Below are positions 10,682-21,495 of a DNA stretch of 64,000 nucleotides, piece by piece. Numbering within the stretch: the stretch's first letter is position 1; each line of letters begins with the position of its first letter. Source of the stretch: Ophiobolus disseminans (taxonomy: Eukaryota > Ascomycota > Dothideomycetes > Pleosporales > Phaeosphaeriaceae); NCBI GenBank assembly GCA_010093685.1, contig MU006230.1, positions 391,870-455,869 on the forward strand, read 5' to 3'. The notes beneath the pieces were generated by a model, which worked only from the letters and a program-made list of their open reading frames with translations, was not told where the DNA came from and searched no databases. Position numbers and translations under genes: made by a program.

Positions 10682-12385
10682 TGTAGCCGACGTTCACCCC
10701 GACCCTTCACCCGCGCAATATCGTGGTGCAAATATATTCAATAGTAGTAGTGACGTCCGGACGTCGAGCAATCAGCCAGCAGATTGGGAAGTCAAAGACG
10801 ATAGGGGAAGGGGATCGTGATACAGGACGTATGCAATGCAAGTCAATCTTGATATTTATCCCTTCCGCAAGTAACGTGAGCCATGTGCGCCGGCAAAGAC
10901 AGTAGGCAAAGAGGACCAGGAGTGGCGCTCGGCACTGCAAAATTGCGTTCAGAAAGACAAACGCTAAGCCTGCGCTGCGTACGGCAAAGGCAAGTGTAGG
11001 CTCTCTACAGTTGACGGTGGATCTCTACATATCGCACTGCATTTGCGAAGCCAAGGTATTAAGCATTGGCGCACACTGATTGGCGTGTCATGTCGCACGA
11101 CGCGACTGGCAATACATGCAAAAAGCGGTGGCATGCATGGTCGCGGATTCCTTGCTTGCATGTCTTCCAGGTAGCGGGGTCACGGTATTCCCTGTCGTGT
11201 TCGCGTGGAGCGCGGAAGAGCACAGGCGGTGCTTGGTGGTCAATTAAGATTTCCATGTCGCGCTCCGCCGTGTCTGTTTGCTTCAGAGACAGCTTTTGTG
11301 GCTTCTGCGTGGGGCCGAGGAGTACAGTTTCGCATGCTGCGACATTGCGATGACGAAAGGGGCTCAGAAGTCTCGTTTCCACCGACGTTGTACGGAGCAC
11401 GATAGTAGTAAAGCGTAATGAATAGGAGGCATGTTGATTGAGATGAAGACATGGGTTTAGTGGCAATAACAACGGCTGTCATACCAGTGCTGAGAGGAGC
11501 TATGGCCGTATTGCAGGCTTCTCGTTGCACAAAGCGTGATAAGATCTTGGAAGATGCGGTGGTTGGGGGAAAGAATGAATGGACGCTCGTTTGATGTCGT
11601 GAGACACTAGTTTAGTCGTCGGCCCACGTGGAAACTCTCCACCCCTCACGTCCCGCCGCCATGGTTCAACGGCCATCATCGCATCCGGCTTGCTCAATGT
11701 CCGAATCGATATTCAGATCTGCAGAGTGTGTTATCGTCTCAGAGTGTGATGAGGTGCCGGACCGCGATGGCTGCACGGTTGTGGCCTGTTCCCTTCCGTG
11801 TCTGTATCCGTAACCGCCACCTCCACCTGGATACCTCTCCGCGTCACTCATCTAAGCCACCATCGTTCTGTCCACACATTCTACGCGCGCTCCACGACTT
11901 TAGCCTCCTTGATCGTGCGTTTAGATGCTGACGTGGACAGCCATTGGCTCGAGGCGTTACTCCTTGCAGCCGTTCTAAGACCCCTATCACTCCGAATTTG
12001 GAGGCGTACGAAAGGTCCAGCGAGCGTACAGGTCTTGTTGAGCGTAGCAAGTGCTGCTTCAAGCCTCTCGGCAAATCTTGGGCTTGCCCGAAAGCGCGCG
12101 ATACTCATCACGGAACGCTCGATTGGGTGATCGCGAGTTTGCGAGTTTCATCTGCTCAACGTTGAGAGCCGATTATCGTGCGATCCCCTATGACAGCGAA
12201 TATGGGACTAACTCTACTGCTGCTCACGGGATAATCAGATGGCTACCTCCGGCGCGTGAGAAGAACGTTGTGCATGTGTGTGGCACCATAATGATAGCCT
12301 TTCACGAAGCACAGCCTTGCTGTCGAACACGATTGATGGAGTATCCATTGATTGCAATACAAAAACGTGGCGAGGACGCATCGCT
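10682..12385. other. 1.7 kb without a recognisable gene
   Basis: Contains the permease promoter and the 3' flank of the rhodopsin-like gene. Several open frames of 60-147 codons overlap on both strands (for example 11059-11472 and 12051-12494). None has a start context, splice pattern or domain I can support. Confidence 0.45.
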
Positions 12386-13948
12386 TTATTTATATCTCAA
12401 GACCTCAATGTTGTCGCTACCCACATCGTCACCTTTTGTCTCCGCCTCCCCCCATTCCGCACTAACAACAGTCGTTTTCAGGATCTTGGAATGACTTCCC
12501 ATACTCTCAGTCTCCCATTTTTTGTCCTCTCCGTCTACTCGTCCCAGTGCCACGATTTCAACTTCCATTTCTCCGTCCGGTCGTCTCGGACCACCAGGCA
12601 AGCCGGATGCTGAGTTCGAGTGCGTGGTTCTCTCCTGTGATCGCATAGGAAGGAATCGTTTGATGCCAGATTCATTTTGTGATTTTCGGCCTTGACTTCG
12701 GGGACGGCCCACCTTCTCGTGGGCGAGCGGCATGCCGTTCGATTGCGAGCTACTGAGTTGGTAGGATCCACTCTTGTTGCGAGAGTAGCCAAGTTCAGAA
12801 GGCGTGCCACGCCTACGAATCTCGTCGGAGCCGTAGAGGCCGGATGGCAAAGATTCGAGAAGTGGACGAAGATAGGGTACGCACGACGTCAGGATGGTGA
12901 TGCACTCAATGATTTGAGTGACCAAAGTCCACTTCCACAGATCTCGAGTCGGATTTGATGACGTGAACCCGTCCAGGTAAGCCAGCTGAACGCCTGTAGC
13001 AATAATATCACTGTGGAGAGTAAGTATGCGATGAAATGCTGACACCTGAGAAACTTACAGCGATCGTGCGCCGAAAAAGACCAATATCGTGATCTTCTTG
13101 CCCAAGGTCATTTGTAGCGTCACGATTATATGAACGGGGAACAGGATAAGCGCAGTGTCCGTCAGGATGTTTATGATTCCCATACTAAGCCAGAAGGTCG
13201 TCTTTGAGACGGTCAGCAGTGTGCAAATTGCGTAAGTACATGCTAATACATACCAAATTAATGCAACGACTTTCACGACCAATGAATCGTATCGGCTCCG
13301 CGCTACCGCACTGGAAGGCGGCTACAAACTCTGCGACAACACCCCATAATGCGATGACGGCAGCGAGTCCCGTACCTAGGTTGCGATGCAAGTCCGAGGC
13401 CGTCAAGATCATGAGCAAAGAGATAATCGAAAGCTTTGCGAAAGCCAAAGTTGCAATGTAAAGCAGTTTGTTCGCATATTCGGCCTTCTCAAACTTTAGC
13501 AACTTCTCTGTCAATGTCTATAGGTGCGATGATCATACCTTTTGATAAACGATGAGCTGATTGTCAGTCAAGCTGGACATGTCGCGCCCGAGGCCATTGG
13601 CTGTTTGAACGCTGACAGATGCACCTGAGCCAATACTGACGAGCTAGTACCATGCTTATCAGCATACCAAAAAAGAGCTACTCAAAGTCGGGGTGCTATT
13701 ACCAGGGCTGCAATGACAAAAGCATCATCAATATCGATCCTTCGTCGTAATGCGCGCTTCGTGATCAGTCTGGTGAGCACGGCTAAAGCGGATGTAATCA
13801 ACAGTATCCAAGTGACTACATTGACGAATGGTCCGAGGTTGTCCCTCGACCCCGGCTGTCGTGGAAGGGGATGGTGCGAAGAAAAGAAGGGCAGTGCCGT
13901 CATCGCATTGTCGTCGAAGTGAACCACTTTCAAACGTTTCGTTTGCAC
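12386..13948 (-). CDS. Rhodopsin-like integral membrane protein (PTH11/SAT4-type)
   Basis: Belongs to the large fungal group of seven-TM proteins with the 'rhodopsin domain, fungal' fold, some of which (PTH11) sense surfaces in plant pathogens. Exons lie near 13948-13704, 13650-13540, 13515-13260, 13200-13060 and 13015-12386; boundaries are approximate. Visible TM segments are 'VVTWILLITSALAVLTRL', 'LLYIATLAFAKLSIISLL', 'GLAAVIALWGVVAEFVAAF', 'GIINILTDTALILFPVHIIV', 'ITILVFFGARSL' and 'WTLVTQIIECITILTSCVPY'. The motifs 'LRRRIDIDDAFV' after TM1 and 'GRESRCIN' are typical. The long C-terminal tail (about 170 residues) is hydrophilic and Ser/Arg-rich, as in these proteins. The start at 13948 is uncertain; a Met at 13903 also precedes TM1. 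No CFEM domain is seen at the N-terminus. Confidence 0.82.
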
Positions 13949-14943
13949 GTACGATCAGTTGGTGGTCAATGGGGTTCGATGGGCGCTCCAAAACAGAAAA
14001 GCCAAATGTAAATTAAGATCAGTGCAAATAACAGGACGATAACACACCGTCAGATGAAAGGCGCATGGCGCACTAACATGTAGGGTTCTGCCAGTGAAGC
14101 CGACCAAACAATACGAGCGCTGTGCCCATCCGCCCTAGATTGACGAGCAAGACACCCAAGAGGCGGGAATCCAGTACCAGGAGCATCTCACGCGAGGCGA
14201 GTGATTAACGAGCTCGGAATTTTGGCTATCCGCTGTGCATTGTCGCGCAGAGGCGAAGATTGGGATATGCAAGGAGGTTGGACGATGCCGATCAACGGCG
14301 CAGTCACCCGTTGTGGAAATGTTTGTGTGACTATACCAACTGTATTTTCGAAGTAAGGCATGCTCACAAGTCACAAGCACACGGTGTAGTAGGCTCGATT
14401 GAACAGCAATGTGTTTTCTCTGCTTTGTTGGTCCAGCTGAAACAGTTCTTGACATCGACACTACTTGTCACCTCTTGGACAGCCGTATCGTGTGCGACTG
14501 TGTTACCCGACAAGTTTGGTGCTGTACAACGCCATAAGTAGGAAAAAATGAGGGGATAACGATTCACAGCCGCGGTGCGACATTTGCCAGCGCACAGAGC
14601 CCAGAAACCAAGCTAAGTTCGGGAGGCCACAGCAGCAGCCATCTTAGGACAGTCAAAGGCGGGCTGATGCACGAAAGAAGCCGTGCAAACAAGTAAGGCG
14701 GGGTGGCGCCAGAAGGTCACTGCAAGCGAGAAAGAAGCACGTGAAAATCATTGTGATTGAAATCTGCAAATCCATATTTTCCGCCTAGCGTGTGTTGTGT
14801 AGGATCATTCGATCGCGGTAATGACTGTTATGGTGCGAAATAGCTGGGGAGTGTTAGCCAACGATTCTACTCGTCGTCTAATTAATTGTGGTGCACATAC
14901 ATGAGCGGTTTCTTAAAATCCCTCGAATACTCGCCGCGATAGC
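13949..14943. other. 1 kb intergenic, nothing recognised
   Basis: Promoter side of the rhodopsin-like gene and 3' flank of the small secreted protein. Short frames only; no repeat or RNA gene was seen. Confidence 0.45.
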
Positions 14944-15195
14944 TCATCCTGTGACTTCATTGGGTGGCTTGATCTCTTTCGCGACCGAGGGAACCGCGCG
15001 GGTATCGACGTTGACTCCAATCTCCGCTCCGAGGATATTGAGACCAACATGAGTTCTCGAGTCGACGGGTGTTGGGTTTCGAATGACCTCATGAAGGTTT
15101 GGCATGGTTCGAGCGATCGGCTGCAGAGGGGTAGGAGCTGCGAGGATGCTTGCAGCAAATGCAAGTAACGGGAGGAGCGCGGCAACAGAATGCAT
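14944..15195 (-). CDS. Small secreted protein, 83 aa
   Basis: Single exon. It begins with a strong signal peptide (MHSVAALLPLLAFAASILAA) and is followed by a short mature part of about 63 residues that has no Cys. No internal repeats and no KR/KK-separated core peptides are visible, so it does not look like a dikaritin-type RiPP precursor although a UstYa-family gene starts 540 bp upstream on the same strand. A longer open frame in another register (14913-15266) has no signal peptide and is treated as a shadow. Function unknown. Confidence 0.5.
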   Translation of the reverse strand: MHSVAALLPLLAFAASILAAPTPLQPIARTMPNLHEVIRNPTPVDSRTHVGLNILGAEIGVNVDTRAVPSVAKEIKPPNEVTG

Positions 15196-15737
15196 CTTGA
15201 TATGTTTGTGCAGATTTTGACGCTTTCTGTTATTAGCAACCTTGCGACGGGAGGAAGACTTTGCACACTAACCTTTGGACGATTCGCATCAAAACGATTG
15301 AACTTTAAGTTTCTTGAAACATTGTAGTCGCAGTACTCTTCATATTATCATTCTCGGTACATCGGGTAGCCGCAGGTCTCGATCACGGAACCATTCGCCG
15401 TTCAAGATCGATTGCTACCGTAATCATGGTGGGGAATCGTTCTCGTCCGAGCCGGCAACAACGTCGCACAGCAGGGGCTTGGGTTGCAATTTTTGGCCCT
15501 TTGAGCAAGGAATGAGCATACATATGGCGAATTTTCGTGCATATGACTTCGACATCTCTCGACGTCGCCGACCTGAGCCAGGTCTCGTGTACCCATGATG
15601 CGATGATCGTCATGTGATATTTGTGTGGTATATTCCATGCTGAATGCGTCCATTCATATGTAACAGTGGCTGTAGGCTAGATGCTTGAAATTGACCTGAC
15701 TGTCCGATGATACGGGTGCACCGTTGCAGCCTTCTTC
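15196..15737. other. Intergenic between small secreted protein and UstYa-family gene
   Basis: Nothing recognised beyond the expected 5' region of the former and 3' region of the latter. The open frames at 15314-15849 overlap on both strands and carry no motif. Confidence 0.4.
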
Positions 15738-16661
15738 CTAGAAGGCCACGGACGGTGATCCACCTGTTTTGACCTCGTACGGATCCTTGTGCCCATGGTA
15801 CTCGAAGTACGCCTCCTGAAAAGCTCGGTATGGTGATTCTGGTGGGCAATATGCGAAGAGCTCCAATGTGTTTGTAGCTTCGCGGTAGTCATCCCATTTG
15901 TAACAGGCGTTCCGCTCTGGTTTCGTAGCCCAATCAATCATATGGTCCCAGTCGCGACACTGCCGAACTTGTCCATCACCGACGTGATGTCTTGCTGGCA
16001 CCGGCATAGGTGTGTCGTCTACCATACACATGATATCTTGTCGCAAGCCGTCCAGGCAATGATAGATGTGATCGAGACTAAAAGTTTGATTTCTGTTGTT
16101 ATGCTTGGTAACGATGGCTTTGCGGATGTGTTTCTTGAAACAAAATCAGTTATGTCCTTTCACGTCTCAGGAAGCAAGACATACCAGACAATGCAGATCG
16201 TGAATGCCTTTCAAGTAGTATACGCTGCGTTCTGTGTCCCACGGAAAGCGGTCCGTAGACGGCAGTTTGACCTTCTTCACGTAGTCGTCGTGAAGCGCAA
16301 CCGCCATGGGACTGGTGTCAATGGCATCCCACGCTGCCTCCATTTCACTCTCGCTAGCATTCGGGTGCCAGAACTCTGTCATAGCATGGTAGGGTATTGG
16401 AGTATTGAAGGAAAGACCACTGAACGTAGTTATCGCGTGATAAGAAGCAATTCTCAATCTTGCGTTGTCCATGACCAGCAGCACGTTGGCTGATAGCGAC
16501 AAAAGTAGGAGGGACAGGTATACTACAAAACTTCGCGTGTTGGTAGGTATGATTTCGGTGTCGTTCGCGTTCCATGCCGTTCCGTCTTTTTCTTCAAGTT
16601 GGGCCTGGATTTCGTCTTCATCTTCTCGACTCAACGGCTGATATCTGGGTGGTCCTTCCAT
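15738..16661 (-). CDS. UstYa-family (DUF3328) oxidase-like protein
   Basis: Exons 16661-16185 and 16133-15738 (intron 51 bp) give 290 aa; an upstream in-frame ATG at 16730 would add 23 residues. The layout is the family's: a hydrophilic N-terminus (MEGPPRYQPLSREDEDEI), one TM segment ('FVVYLSLLLLSLSANVLLV'), then a lumenal domain with the two HxxHC motifs, 'HDLHC' at the splice junction and 'HIYHC' followed by 'LDGLRQDIMC.VDDT'. The ending '..CRDWDHMIDWA' is also typical. Characterised members (UstYa/UstYb, CctO types) act in cyclisation, hydroxylation or chlorination of fungal peptides, in ribosomal and non-ribosomal pathways. No precursor peptide, UstQ-type tyrosinase, methyltransferase or NRPS is visible within 10 kb, so its substrate is unknown. 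Confidence 0.87.
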
Positions 16662-17373
16662 TTTGATGCGCGCCTCGTAGATATTTCCTGAACAAGGAGG
16701 TAAAACGTCCCTGATCTTCACGAAGGCCACATGAGATTCTCAACCTTGGCAATGCAAGGCTTACTTTGTTGGCAATATTGTTTGCTAACAACTATCTTGC
16801 GTGAGCCAGCATGGGACGATGGATATCGCAACACGTACCCCTTGGCGTCATCGTCCGTCCCGTGTCACCATCCTCCAGGCTCTGACCACCCGTCTCCAAC
16901 TTCATTCGCCACACAGCCATTACCCCAGAACAAGCAAGCGCGCATCCGTCGTTCGCGCGCTCCGAGCTCGGATGCATGATGAAAGAGCCTTCTTTTCCTC
17001 GCCTCGCCTCGCCCAACCGACCGACCACGACTCTAGCCGCACCCGCCTCAAACTTACGCCTACCTCGGGCCACGCAAGTCCTGCTCTAGCAAGGAAGGTC
17101 GCATGCCAGCATGATAAAGGTAACATCGAACCATTGTATTACCAGGCGGGCGGACGACCGTGAGGGGTTTATCGCCCATGATTGAGTTGAAAGACTGGGT
17201 GTGACATGCCAAGGCTGTAGGGTCCTTCCTTTTCGGGAGGGTCGACTAAGATCGGGTGGTGGACCAAAGAAGGCAATTACTCAAACGCCCCGATCCTCGT
17301 GTTTTGTTATATCTCCGACGCCGCTGTGTTTGATGCACGAGTGAGGCGCGTAAACTGGCTCAAAGGTTTATGA
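16662..17373. other. Divergent promoter region
   Basis: Lies between the UstYa-family gene (minus) and the GNAT gene (plus), so it should drive both. Overlapping frames at 16731-17163 show no motif. Confidence 0.4.
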
Positions 17374-18304
17374 ATGGCCGATGTCGCTATGGCTTCAGCC
17401 ACGATCGAGCAAGAACCAACGACAACGAAGATCAACGTATATGCCATGGATCGGTATGTTATTAGGGAGGCAAACACACGGCAAGAGCTGGATCAAATTC
17501 TAGATGTCATCTGGGCGGCGAACTACTTTCCTTTTGAGCCGTTTGTGCAACTCTTCTTCCCAGTTCTTGGCTACACACCAGCACACCGAGATGCTGCGAT
17601 CGCCGAGTCTAAAGAACGTTTCTGGATTCAGCACCAAGCCGACTCATCAAGCCACTGGTACTACGCATTCGACACAACCACTGGAAAGACCGTTGGCTCC
17701 GCACAGTGGGTGGTTTCGCAGAGCAATCCTTTCACCGCGGGAGTACCGAAACTGAAAGCACCATGGTGGCCTGAGGGAGAGTGTCGAAAATTCTGCGAGT
17801 CAATCATCAATCAGGTATACAGGCCCCGGGCTAGTTGGATGACGCGGCCTCACTGTGGTAAGTGGAGCGAGGACACCCTTGTTTGTTTCCGAAACAGCAC
17901 CAGTTGTTGTCACCCTTGAAGACAAGTCAATGTTGTATACTATGAATGAACTAGCTGACAACATCACAGCGCTTAACTGGCTGGCCGTGCATCCGGCGCA
18001 CCGGCTCCGCGGTATCGGATACCTCCTGATGAATGTGGGCATCTTGCGCGCCGACGATCTGAACCTAGAATGCTGGATGGAAGCCTCTGCCATGGGAAAG
18101 CCGTTGTACGAGAAGCACAGTTTTCAGTCCCTCTTCAAGCTTGATTTCGACAACGAGCGGTCAAACGCGACGGATGAGTGGCGGAGGTGCGCCCATGAGA
18201 TGACACCACCACCAATATTCGCAATGTGGAGGCCACAACGAGGGATGTGGACGACTCAGAATGGACAGGAAGTAAAGATGCCATGGGAGCTGGGTACCGC
18301 ATGA
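17374..18304 (+). CDS. GNAT-family N-acetyltransferase
   Basis: Exons 17374-17857 and 17970-18304 with a 112-bp intron give 272 aa. The start gives MADVAMASATIEQEPTTTKI. The acetyl-CoA site is 'LNWLAVHPAHRLRGIGYLLM', where HRLRGIG fits the R/Q-x-x-G-x-G/A loop of motif A; it becomes continuous only after splicing (CALNWLAV). The C-terminal part ('CWMEASAMGKPLYEKHSF') is the usual 'EAS..G..LY.K.GF' motif B region of fungal GNATs. Cytosolic by default. The acceptor substrate cannot be predicted. The intron is longer than most here, and an alternative without splicing would end in-frame at 17919. Confidence 0.85.
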
Positions 18305-19250
18305 GTCGATGAGTGTGATCGAATGCCGACCTGGGCGGAGGGCGTAACTTCATTTTGTCAGTTTATATCTTCTTCCCGAGCATAAGCGGAGCACTTACAT
18401 ACACTCGAGTGGCGACTTTGCAGCATCTGATCCCCCAAATTGATCGATATCCCAATCAATCGTGTTGCTTGTTTCCACTTTCCTACTTCGACCTTCTAAA
18501 GACTCTTCACCCAGCAAGCTTACAGCATTCCACCGCATACTGGTGACTACATCCCACACAAACGCTGCCCATTTCTTTCGTCAACCACTTCCTTCTACAT
18601 CCGCAGCACAGCCAGACAACATCTGGAATTGGCTCCGCGCCTAGGTATGGCAAATAATCGAGCCGTTTTGCGAAACTTTGGTACTGCACCCTGCGGACCT
18701 TCTCGGGAATACGGCCGTAAGTTCCGTGGTATGGATGTATCGTTTCAAATCAGTAAATTGGCGTGGTGATCAGCAAACTCTGAGTGAGTAAGCTAGTATA
18801 GTCGCAAGTTAGAAATTGTTGGGGCGAAGTCACAAGTGAAGAGGATTGCTCAGCCGCAGTCGACAACACCAGAGCAAGATGTACCTAGGTACACAAGCGC
18901 ATGTGGAAACCCGAGGCTGAGCAAGTTTGCGCAAACGACACTTCTGCTATGACCACGGCATCTCTAGCGATTTTCATTCTACCCTCTTCTTTCGCGTCTT
19001 TTGTTCAGAATTCAACGACAATGGGAAAGGAAGGGCAAAAAAGCCCATAGCTTCACATCATGTCCCGAATCGTTGAAATCTTCGGCATTAGAGACATCCG
19101 AAATTACATTGCACAACATTACATGGTCGTGGAGAAGACGCGCGAACGCTCAATGGGTGCCACTCTTATGTCAGCTTTGCGTATATCAGAGCTTATTCCA
19201 ATACCTTCTTCTCATCCATCGACTCTTCGTATTCTCCAAAGAGTGAAATC
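18305..19250. other. Gene-poor intergenic before the repeat block
   Basis: No gene seen. GTACCTAGGTAC near 18882 is a perfect palindrome. Some stretches in 18900-19250 resemble the repeat downstream but too weakly to call. Confidence 0.4.
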
Positions 19251-21250
19251 ACCCAATCGATGTGCGGTTTCAAAATGGCTGTAGGACCGAGCAATGTGCG
19301 CGCCTTCTTCCGGTGAGTCGTCACCATCACCTGGGCAAATCATACAACTCCAAAAGTCTTCACATTACTCATCATGTCTTGAGGTGCTGGCCGCAAACTC
19401 ATGCGCTTACTGTCTATGAGAGATCCATGTCTCTTCAGGCCTGCGACAACATGCGCAAAGCGGACAAGCTTTCAAATGTGACAGATCACACGCACATGAA
19501 CATCACAACCTGCCAGAACAGACGCGCTCAACACACATACCAGAGATAGCTGGAAACCGGCTTGATGTTTCTTTGTTACTTTCTTCCAAAAAATACTGCA
19601 CTGGCATACGATGCCGAAGATAAACAAGAGTTTCTTCAAAAGTCCCTAACGAACGGACCATGCTTCGGTGCTTTCCTTGCGACCAGCGTATATAAAATCT
19701 TCCGATGCGGCTATTTCCTCTTCTTCTTGATACCAACATACACTGTGCATCTTCCAAAGGCAACGGTGCTGTCAACGATGCGCCGTTCCAAAACACAGAA
19801 CGGCGCGAAGCGATGCGCGCCACTCTCGCCCTCTTCGACATCCGCTGACTACAAAACTACGAGGAGCTCTTCCCATGCTGCAGCATTCCTCGTCCTTAAA
19901 CTCATAATCCAAGACTTGTATACGACAACACGTATACATGTCGACCAGATGCCACCGCTTCTCACTGAGATCCGCAGACTATTAAATCTGTGATCGCGGT
20001 GTGTCATTTTCTCTCTTCACTCCACTGAGAACAATGATATCTCGGAAACGACATCACACCAATGTATGTGGTGTCTCAACAAGCAACCCCCTCCGCGATG
20101 ACGTGCGCTCCGCTGGTTTCCGCCCTTTCTCCCAAACACCGAGACTACAAATGTCATGTCGCAATTCCGATGAGCTCCTTCCCTGCGACTTTTCTGCTCA
20201 TCAAAACAGCACTCAAGGCTTCGAATGTGCTGTTCCATGGACGAACGAATTCAGAGCATGTGCGCTTAAGTCCTGCTCAGTCCCTGTACTAGTACCAGGA
20301 GACCACAAGCCATTGAATAGGAAGGTCATGTGATCTTTTGCTCCTGCTTGTGTTCTCCAGAATCTATGGAGCTGTAATCCATAGCCCTTTTAAAATACTC
20401 GGGCAAAAGAATCATGTGCGTTGCTCCCCCCTTTCTCCTCCACAAACTTGGGAGCCACAAACGTTCTCCGAGGCAGCTAATGTGCTTCTCTCCTCCACCA
20501 CCAAAATCTCAATGACTTCAAAAATATTCCGAGTCCGAAGCCATGCGTCTGCCCAGAATTCTGGGAGCTACAGAACTATGTCCGACTTTCTCGCGCGTCC
20601 CGAGGTCGTCTTTCCACCGCGACCTACCTAGGAAACTGGCGCAAAACTCCTGATCCTGAATACCATGTCCATCGGTTTGTTCTTTCGAAATCAAAATAGG
20701 CGACGGTTATGTGCAGAAACTAAAATCACACACTGTCAACACTGATGTGCACGCTTTTCGGATTGAACCGACTATCAGGACCGTACGCGACCTATGTATG
20801 TTTCTTTCCTCCACTGCGCCCGTTACATTCATCAAAATCAGTCCCCAGGCACTATATGTGCCGTTTCCAAACCATCTGGTTACAAGACTATGTGCGCTGC
20901 TCTTGCTCCTCCGCCCTGTAAACAGCGGCGAAGACTATATGGGATTCAATCGTCCACTATGCTGGAGCTTCTCTCCTCCAAATCCCCCCCCCCAATTTGA
21001 TATGTCCTACAAGACTGGAGGGAAAAGGACTCATGTGCTGTTTCCAAAAGCCGATCACCGGCCGTGTATGTCCGCTTGCGTTCGCGCCTCGTCCTTGACT
21101 TGCAAATGGAGCATACCGCAGTACATGAGAGTGTTCTCCATGAAGAAAACATCGTACAACACGATGTGTCCGTATCCATGCAAAAATTTTAGGCACGAAT
21201 GAAAAGTCGATGTCAAAGGTACGAATGACTTGTGTGTCGAGAAGCAGGGT
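19250..21250. repeat. Degenerate tandem repeat, period about 160 bp, with a paired ATGTGC motif
   Basis: A recurring two-part signature is visible: element A (ATGTGCYGTTTCCAAAA-like) followed 33-36 bp later by element B (CTATGTGCGC, then a TC-rich run such as CTCTTGCTCCTCC). A/B pairs start at 19260/19294, 19778/19813, 20225/20258, 20379/20414 (weak), 20543/20578, 20709/20745, 20856/20890 and 21033/21068. Successive A positions from 20225 on are 154, 164, 166, 147 and 177 bp apart. A third, looser element (ATGTGCTTCTCTCCTCC-like) often follows B by about 50-70 bp, as at 20480 and 20959. Many overlapping short open frames run through it, none convincing. It looks like an old satellite or minisatellite; the period is measured by eye. 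Confidence 0.55.
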
Positions 21251-21495
21251 CTGGAAAAGTTCATGTTCGCCTGTGATGAAGTGGTTCCGAAGTACAGGAC
21301 ATGAGGATTGATGGTTTGGTGCGAAAAGTGATTCCAAATGCGGTTCATGGGAAGGGCGGAGAGTGTGCTTGTAAAAAGTCTCACAAGAAGTTCTATGTGC
21401 AGCTGCCAAAACCGCTTCCCAAACCATAGACGAAGAACGTCTTCGCAAAGGCTATTCAATACTTCTACCAACCAACGAACGCCCTATTCGCCCCC

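Noticed and set aside
14570..14650. 5S rRNA- or tRNA-like stretch (ccaagctaagttcgggaggc)
   Set aside because: Only a short local resemblance; neither the internal promoter boxes nor a complete fold can be placed.
14944..15195. Reading the small secreted ORF as a RiPP precursor
   Set aside because: It has no repeated core peptide and no regular KR/KK cleavage sites, so the call was left as a small secreted protein.
20711..21202. 163-codon plus-strand frame with Cys residues
   Set aside because: Runs through the degenerate repeat; no start context, signal or domain, and the repeat spacing is not a multiple of three.
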